Source: CBCPMX01 sp965120355 (lineage in GTDB: Bacteria; Bacillota; Clostridia; Oscillospirales; Oscillospiraceae). Taken from it: a stretch of 9,902 nucleotides of DNA. The number at the start of each line of letters is the position of its first letter. The first letter of the stretch is position 1. Below are positions 6,750 through 9,902 of this stretch, piece after piece. Location: positions 1-9,902 of the forward strand of contig CBCPMX010000023.1 in the NCBI GenBank assembly GCA_965120355.1, written 5' to 3'. The notes beneath the pieces are model-generated. The model saw only the letters and a program-made list of their open reading frames with translations. It searched no databases and was not told the DNA's origin. Made by a program: the position numbers and the translations under genes.

Positions 6750-6786
6750 ACTCGACATCTTCTCTGACCCGCATGATTGCGATCAC
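6733..6786 (-). CDS. Possible 17-residue leader peptide overlapping the terminator
   Basis: A GTG at 6786-6784 overlaps the marR stop codon TGA (6785-6783) as GTGA and opens a frame encoding MIAIMRVREDVECARFE. It ends with TGA at 6735-6733, inside the loop of the terminator hairpin. GGAGG lies 4 bases before the GTG (within the marR end), slightly short but usable, and the stop/start overlap would allow coupled translation. A ribosome on the last codons would occupy the 5' arm of the terminator stem. No homology is recognised; the case rests on position alone, and such a short frame can arise by chance. Confidence 0.3.
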   Translation of the reverse strand: MIAIMRVREDVECARFE

Positions 6787-7259
6787 AGGTCCTCCGATGA
6801 GCGTATATCCTCTTGTTTGTGTGCTTGCAGCAGGTGAAGCAGCGATGTGCTGAACTTATGTGTCAGCTGCGGCAGAAGCGCTTGCTCTTCCTGCGTCAGC
6901 GACAGCCATGCCTGTTCTTCCAGACCCAGCGCAGGCAGGATCCGCTGGGAAACAAATGCCTCGCCCTGCCGGGTGAGCTGCGCCCGCTTGCTCCGCTGAT
7001 TGTTCTCAAAGGGTTCCAGCCGAATCAGCCCTTTCCGGATCAGCAGTTTAAAGGAGGAGTTCAGGGTCTGGCGGCTGATGCTCAGCTGTTCGCTGATCTC
7101 ACGCTGCGTCAGGACCCCCTCGTGGATGAGAACCAGCGACCAGAACTCCGGATAGGACAAACCGCAGGATTTGGCCAGCAGGTCGTACACATGGTCAAAC
7201 TCCATGGACACCTCCCGAAAAAAATCCAACTGGGCGTTCGTTTGCGCATTTGGCGGCAT
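6783..7259 (-). CDS. MarR-family transcriptional regulator
   Basis: This 158-residue protein has the MarR winged-helix arrangement: an N-terminal helix (about 8-31) for dimerisation, a helix-turn-helix with LTQREISEQLSISRQTLNSSFKLLIRKGLI (about 50-79, recognition helix SRQTLNSSFKLL), a wing with NNQRSKRAQLT (about 86-96), and C-terminal dimerisation helices. Such proteins usually repress adjacent efflux genes and are released by small aromatic or drug-like ligands; here the next genes are an ABC exporter pair on the same strand. I use the ATG at 7259, with GGGAGG 8 bases upstream. The ATG at 7205 also has GGGAGG (5 bases away) but would cut the dimerisation helix. Its promoter and a likely operator lie directly upstream, suggesting autorepression. 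Confidence 0.9.
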   Translation of the reverse strand: MPPNAQTNAQLDFFREVSMEFDHVYDLLAKSCGLSYPEFWSLVLIHEGVLTQREISEQLSISRQTLNSSFKLLIRKGLIRLEPFENNQRSKRAQLTRQGEAFVSQRILPALGLEEQAWLSLTQEEQALLPQLTHKFSTSLLHLLQAHKQEDIRSSEDL

Positions 7260-7283
7260 AATAGTTCCCTCCCTTCCTGATTT

Positions 7284-7318
7284 TCCGAAATCGTATATTC
7301 TGTTTTCGGACTATCCGA
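7284..7318. promoter_or_regulatory. Candidate MarR operator: three TCCGA/TCGGA half-sites
   Basis: TCCGAAA (7284-7290) and TTTCGGA (7304-7310) form an inverted repeat with a 13-base spacer. TCGGA (7306-7310) and TCCGA (7314-7318) form a second, tighter one with spacer CTA, sharing the middle half-site. The block covers the start point and early leader of the marR transcript, just downstream of its -10 box, which is where an autorepressor would bind. It is over 85 bases from the nagA -35 box. Confidence 0.5.
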
Positions 7319-7319
7319 G

Positions 7320-7348
7320 ATGGTACCACAATGTTGATGCAATGTCAA
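7320..7348 (-). promoter_or_regulatory. Sigma-A promoter of marR (and probably the ABC operon)
   Basis: On the minus strand a perfect TTGACA (7348-7343) and TACCAT (7325-7320) are separated by 17 bases. The predicted transcript start is near 7313, inside the candidate operator, giving a leader of about 54 bases before the marR ATG. Confidence 0.75.
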
Positions 7349-7406
7349 GCACTCTTTTGCAATTCGTGATATTTTTTCGGTCTCCGCAGCCGACAGACAA
7401 AAAGAA

Positions 7407-7435
7407 GTGACAGCAACGCCTACGGTGTGTATAAT
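7407..7435 (+). promoter_or_regulatory. Sigma-A promoter of nagA
   Basis: GTGACA (7407-7412) and a perfect TATAAT (7430-7435) are 17 bases apart, with TGTG just before the -10 box. The predicted start near 7442 lies downstream of the GTG at 7427 that would otherwise extend the nagA frame, so that longer start is excluded. The leader contains a CCCCG/CGGGG hairpin ahead of the ribosome site. Confidence 0.75.
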
Positions 7436-7492
7436 AGAAAAAACAACAAAGTTCGCCCCGTATTCCGGCGGGGAAAGGGAAGGTGTATCCAG

Positions 7493-8656
7493 ATGCGAAT
7501 TACGGGCGGTTCCGTTTTCGATTTACGCAAAGGCTTTGTAGCGCGGGACGTGTGTATGACAGGCGGACAGCTGACATCAGACAGCCGCGACGGGCGGTTC
7601 TTCGACGCCGCCGGCTGCTATGTAATCCCCGGTTTGACGGACCTGCATTTTCACGGCTGTATGGGGCAAGACCTGTCCGACGGCAGTGAAGAAGGGCTGG
7701 CAGCTATGGCAGAATATGAATTGTCCAGAGGTGTGACGCAAATTTGTCCGGCGGGCATGACCGTGCCGGTGAACCAGCTTACACAGATTTGCCGCACAGC
7801 GGCAGCCCATCTCCGCACCGGCAAGCCGGGTGCAGAACTGTGCGGCATCCATCTGGAAGGTCCGTTTCTGTCCCCCGAAAAAAAGGGAGCGCAAAACGGC
7901 GCGTGGTTACAGCTTCCGGATTTGACGTTGCTCGAGCAGCTGCTGGAGACTTCGGATGGGCTGGTGAAACTGGTCTCTGTGGCGCCGGAACTGCCGGGCG
8001 CCATGGCGTTCATCCGGGAGGCGTCAAAGCGGGTCACCATTTCTCTCGCACACACCACCGCAAGCTTCGACATTGCCGCACAGGCACTGGAACAGGGTGC
8101 AAAACAGGTCACCCATTTGTTCAACGCCATGCCGCCCTTCCACCATCGGGACCCCGGTGTCGTTGGGGCGGCGTTGGACAACGCCAATTGCCGGGTGGAG
8201 CTGATCTGCGACGGGGTTCACATTCATCCGGCAGTAGTGCGCGCCGTGTTCCGGATGTTTGGACCGGAGCGGGTCATTCTGATCTCAGACTCCATGCGGG
8301 CTACAGGAATGCCAGACGGTCAATACACCCTCGGCGGACAGGATGTGACCGTGCGTGGCCGGTACGCCACGCTGGCCGACGGCACCCTGGCCGGTTCCGT
8401 TACGGACCTCCTGGGCTGTATGCAAACAGCTGTATCCTTCGGGATCCCCCTGGCAGACGCCGTCCGGGCCGCAGCGGTCAATCCGGCGCAGGTGCTGGGA
8501 ATCTTTGACCGTGTAGGCAGCCTGGACATGGGGAAGGACGCCAATTTAGTAATTTTGAACCCAGATATGACGCTGCGAACCGTCTTCTTCCACGGCGAGG
8601 CGGTGCAGCAAGCCTGCGCGGCAGAGCCGGGATTCGAATCCGCAGGCGCAGTTTAA
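7493..8656 (+). CDS. nagA: N-acetylglucosamine-6-phosphate deacetylase
   Basis: NagA removes the acetyl group from N-acetylglucosamine-6-phosphate, giving glucosamine-6-phosphate and acetate, in the cytoplasm; it serves amino-sugar use and cell-wall recycling. The 387-residue length is normal. Family motifs are in order: DLHFHG (His52, His54), GIHLEGPFLSPEKKGA with metal-binding Glu122, His187 in SLAHTTAS, VTHLFNAM (His208), CDGVHIHP (His243) and the catalytic Asp266 in ISDSM, then LAGS near residue 315. All key residues are present. I start at ATG 7493, because the MRITGG beginning matches the family, a purine-rich AAGG ribosome site lies about 9 bases upstream, and the promoter overlaps the longer GTG start. 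The gene is divergent from marR and stands alone; no nagB or transporter is in the window. Confidence 0.93.
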   Translation: MRITGGSVFDLRKGFVARDVCMTGGQLTSDSRDGRFFDAAGCYVIPGLTDLHFHGCMGQDLSDGSEEGLAAMAEYELSRGVTQICPAGMTVPVNQLTQICRTAAAHLRTGKPGAELCGIHLEGPFLSPEKKGAQNGAWLQLPDLTLLEQLLETSDGLVKLVSVAPELPGAMAFIREASKRVTISLAHTTASFDIAAQALEQGAKQVTHLFNAMPPFHHRDPGVVGAALDNANCRVELICDGVHIHPAVVRAVFRMFGPERVILISDSMRATGMPDGQYTLGGQDVTVRGRYATLADGTLAGSVTDLLGCMQTAVSFGIPLADAVRAAAVNPAQVLGIFDRVGSLDMGKDANLVILNPDMTLRTVFFHGEAVQQACAAEPGFESAGAV

Positions 8657-8764
8657 GGCCCACCGGAATTTCCGAACCGCTCTTTTCCGTACAGACAAAC
8701 AGGCGGCGGATGTGCTGCCCTCCATACTTTTCCTCCCCACGGTATCACATTTCCATGAATTTTG
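8657..8764. other. Intergenic region after nagA
   Basis: I see no convincing intrinsic terminator after nagA. There is only a weak CGG/CCG inverted repeat near 8665 and no T tract. Transcription may run on, or end by another mechanism, before the next promoter. Confidence 0.3.
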
Positions 8765-8793
8765 TTTACATCTGTCGATTCGTGTAGTAAAAT
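8765..8793 (+). promoter_or_regulatory. Sigma-A promoter of the zinc-ribbon coiled-coil gene
   Basis: TTTACA (8765-8770) and TAAAAT (8788-8793) are separated by exactly 17 bases, predicting a start near 8800. An imperfect palindrome TGGAA-TG-TTCCA (8801-8812) lies on the start point and could be an operator. Confidence 0.75.
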
Positions 8794-8836
8794 GATGCCA
8801 TGGAATGTTCCAACACCGCCACGGAGGTGATTCGCA

Positions 8837-9826
8837 TTGTATTGTATTAAGTGCGGGAAAGAGATCCCCGAGGGAGAACTCTTCTGTATAGAATGCAGTC
8901 TGGCGCCGTTAGAAGACAACGTTCGCATCTACACCGGCGCCCACGGAGATGCGGGGCGTACACGTCCGGCTTCGGCCAACCAGACGGTTTCTGCCCCGCA
9001 GAAAGCCACAAAAACAGCCGTCCAGTCTCCCAAAAAACAGCAGGCGGCCAAGGCCGCGCCCAGGCAGCAGCAAAAAAAACAAGCTGCGCCGGACAAGTCC
9101 AAGGTCAAGCAGCCAAAACAGAAAAAAGCCCGTCCATGGGGCCTGATCACCTGTCTGCTGCTGTGTCTGGCAGTGGCGGTTGGCGCCTGCGCTTATATTG
9201 TACTGACATACCAGAGCCTGAATCAGCAAAAAGCCACGCTGCGGGTACGCGAAGCAGACCTGCTGCTGCGGGAAAGCGAGCTGGAGGATCTGCAGACCGC
9301 CTATGACGACGCCATATCGGATCTGGAGAGCATGACTGCCGAACGCGACGCCCTGGAAACCGAAGTAGCCTCTCTGGAGGCACAGATCAACGGCAGCGAA
9401 AGCGAGCGCAGCCAGAGCCAATATGACATCAGCACCAGGGAAAAGGAAATCGAGCGCCTGACGGAAGAAAACACCACCCTCAGCGATGAGTTGTCTGCGC
9501 TGGAGGAGGACAATGTCCTGAAGGACGAGCGCATCAGCCAGCTGACCTCTGAAAATGAAGAACTGGAGAGCGCCTTGTCCGACATGACCAACGAGCGCGA
9601 TGAGCTCCAGAGCGACTATGACGCCCTGCGGTTGCTGAGCGACGGCTATCAGGTGAAGGCCAATTTTTTGGATGACTACATTGTGTTTGTGATGAACGAC
9701 GGTACCAATTATTATCACACCTTTGACTGCGCCAGCTTTACCCGCCGGGACTTCTGGGCTTATAACCGCTCCCTGGCCATCAGCAACGGCTACACAGCCT
9801 GTCCGGACTGCGGCGGAGGCGGATAG
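8837..9826 (+). CDS. Membrane-anchored zinc-ribbon / coiled-coil protein with C-terminal His-Cys mini-domain
   Basis: This 329-residue protein starts at TTG, supported by a very strong GGAGGTGA site (8823-8830, 9 bases from GGAGG to the start). Residues 3-20 form a zinc-ribbon knuckle pair, CxxC-x10-CxxC (Cys3, 6, 17, 20). A Lys/Gln/Ala-rich linker follows (about 45-98), then one transmembrane helix (about 101-124), then a long acidic coiled coil rich in Glu, Leu and Ser (about 128-272). The C-terminus has YHTFDC (His294, Cys298), FWAYN, and ISNGYTACPDC (Cys322, Cys325). This resembles the YHxxxC...A..GYxPCxxC mini-domain seen at the end of some secreted nucleases and cell-surface proteins. 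With the basic linker before the helix, the ribbon should be cytoplasmic and the coiled coil plus mini-domain outside. Function is unknown. It has its own promoter and no co-transcribed partner in view. Confidence 0.85.
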   Translation: MYCIKCGKEIPEGELFCIECSLAPLEDNVRIYTGAHGDAGRTRPASANQTVSAPQKATKTAVQSPKKQQAAKAAPRQQQKKQAAPDKSKVKQPKQKKARPWGLITCLLLCLAVAVGACAYIVLTYQSLNQQKATLRVREADLLLRESELEDLQTAYDDAISDLESMTAERDALETEVASLEAQINGSESERSQSQYDISTREKEIERLTEENTTLSDELSALEEDNVLKDERISQLTSENEELESALSDMTNERDELQSDYDALRLLSDGYQVKANFLDDYIVFVMNDGTNYYHTFDCASFTRRDFWAYNRSLAISNGYTACPDCGGGG

Positions 9827-9902
9827 GCAAGACGTATCATTGTACATTGTACACCGCAGGGGGGGAAGATTTGTTTTTTGTCCCTTTGTTTTTTTCGCTC
9901 CA
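9827..9902. other. Short intergenic end of the window
   Basis: The stretch holds a tandem 7-base repeat (CATTGTA twice, about 9838-9851) that creates two TGTACA palindromes, then a G run and T-rich sequence. I see no hairpin strong enough to call a terminator before the window ends. Confidence 0.3.

Noticed and set aside
7427..7492. Longer nagA starting at GTG 7427
   Set aside because: The GTG overlaps the -10 box TATAAT (7430-7435), so it would lie upstream of the transcript start, and the added 22 basic residues do not fit the family.
8837..9826. Idea that the coiled-coil protein is a phage tail or chromosome-segregation protein
   Set aside because: It has its own promoter and stands alone, carries a single membrane helix and an N-terminal zinc ribbon, and has no phage or segregation genes around it.
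9837..9853. Repeated TGTACA palindromes after the last gene as a CRISPR or attachment-type repeat
   Set aside because: Only two copies of a 7-base unit in tandem; no spacers, no extended repeat and no nearby recombinase.

Overview
The window looks like a chromosomal stretch from a low-GC-phylum (Firmicutes) anaerobe of moderately high GC, most likely a gut Clostridia / Oscillospiraceae-type organism. This rests on consensus sigma-A promoters with 17-bp spacers, GGAGG-type ribosome sites, intrinsic terminators, a tRNA with encoded CCA, and the gene families present (heterodimeric ABC exporter with a MarR regulator, nagA, a DUF4405 membrane protein, a zinc-ribbon coiled-coil protein). The genus assignment is inference only. 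The first ~120 bases are clearly AT-richer than the rest and hold the 3' end of a different, membrane-associated gene.

Layout. (1) 1-246: C-terminal tail of a membrane protein (+), then an intrinsic terminator. (2) 337-2506, minus strand: remnant of an aldo/keto reductase (broken at both ends and frameshifted), a terminator, then a secreted lipoprotein-like alpha/beta-hydrolase (esterase) and a six-helix DUF4405 (flavinylation-associated cytochrome-like) membrane protein, apparently an eroded redox/hydrolase operon. (3) 2506-3152: gene-poor region with tRNA-Arg(CCG) on the minus strand, its strong promoter and terminator, a second minus-strand terminator, and a 17-bp perfect hairpin at the end of the ABC operon. 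(4) 3153-7259, minus strand: marR-type regulator followed by two overlapping half-transporter genes of a heterodimeric ABC exporter. Between marR and the first ABC gene lies an intrinsic terminator whose 5' arm is covered by a possible 17-codon leader ORF that overlaps the marR stop codon. (5) 7407-8656, plus strand: nagA (N-acetylglucosamine-6-phosphate deacetylase), divergent from marR with its own promoter. (6) 8765-9826, plus strand: a monocistronic gene for an N-terminal zinc-ribbon / transmembrane / coiled-coil protein with a C-terminal His-Cys mini-domain.

The most unusual points are: (a) both nucleotide-binding domains of the ABC exporter lack the catalytic Walker B glutamate (Asp in the expected degenerate subunit, Val in the subunit that should be the active one); (b) the marR-leader ORF-terminator arrangement, which resembles translation-dependent attenuation of a drug-exporter operon; (c) the architecture of the last protein, with cysteine metal-site motifs at both ends of a membrane-anchored coiled coil. 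I found no CRISPR array, insertion sequence, rRNA or phage gene.
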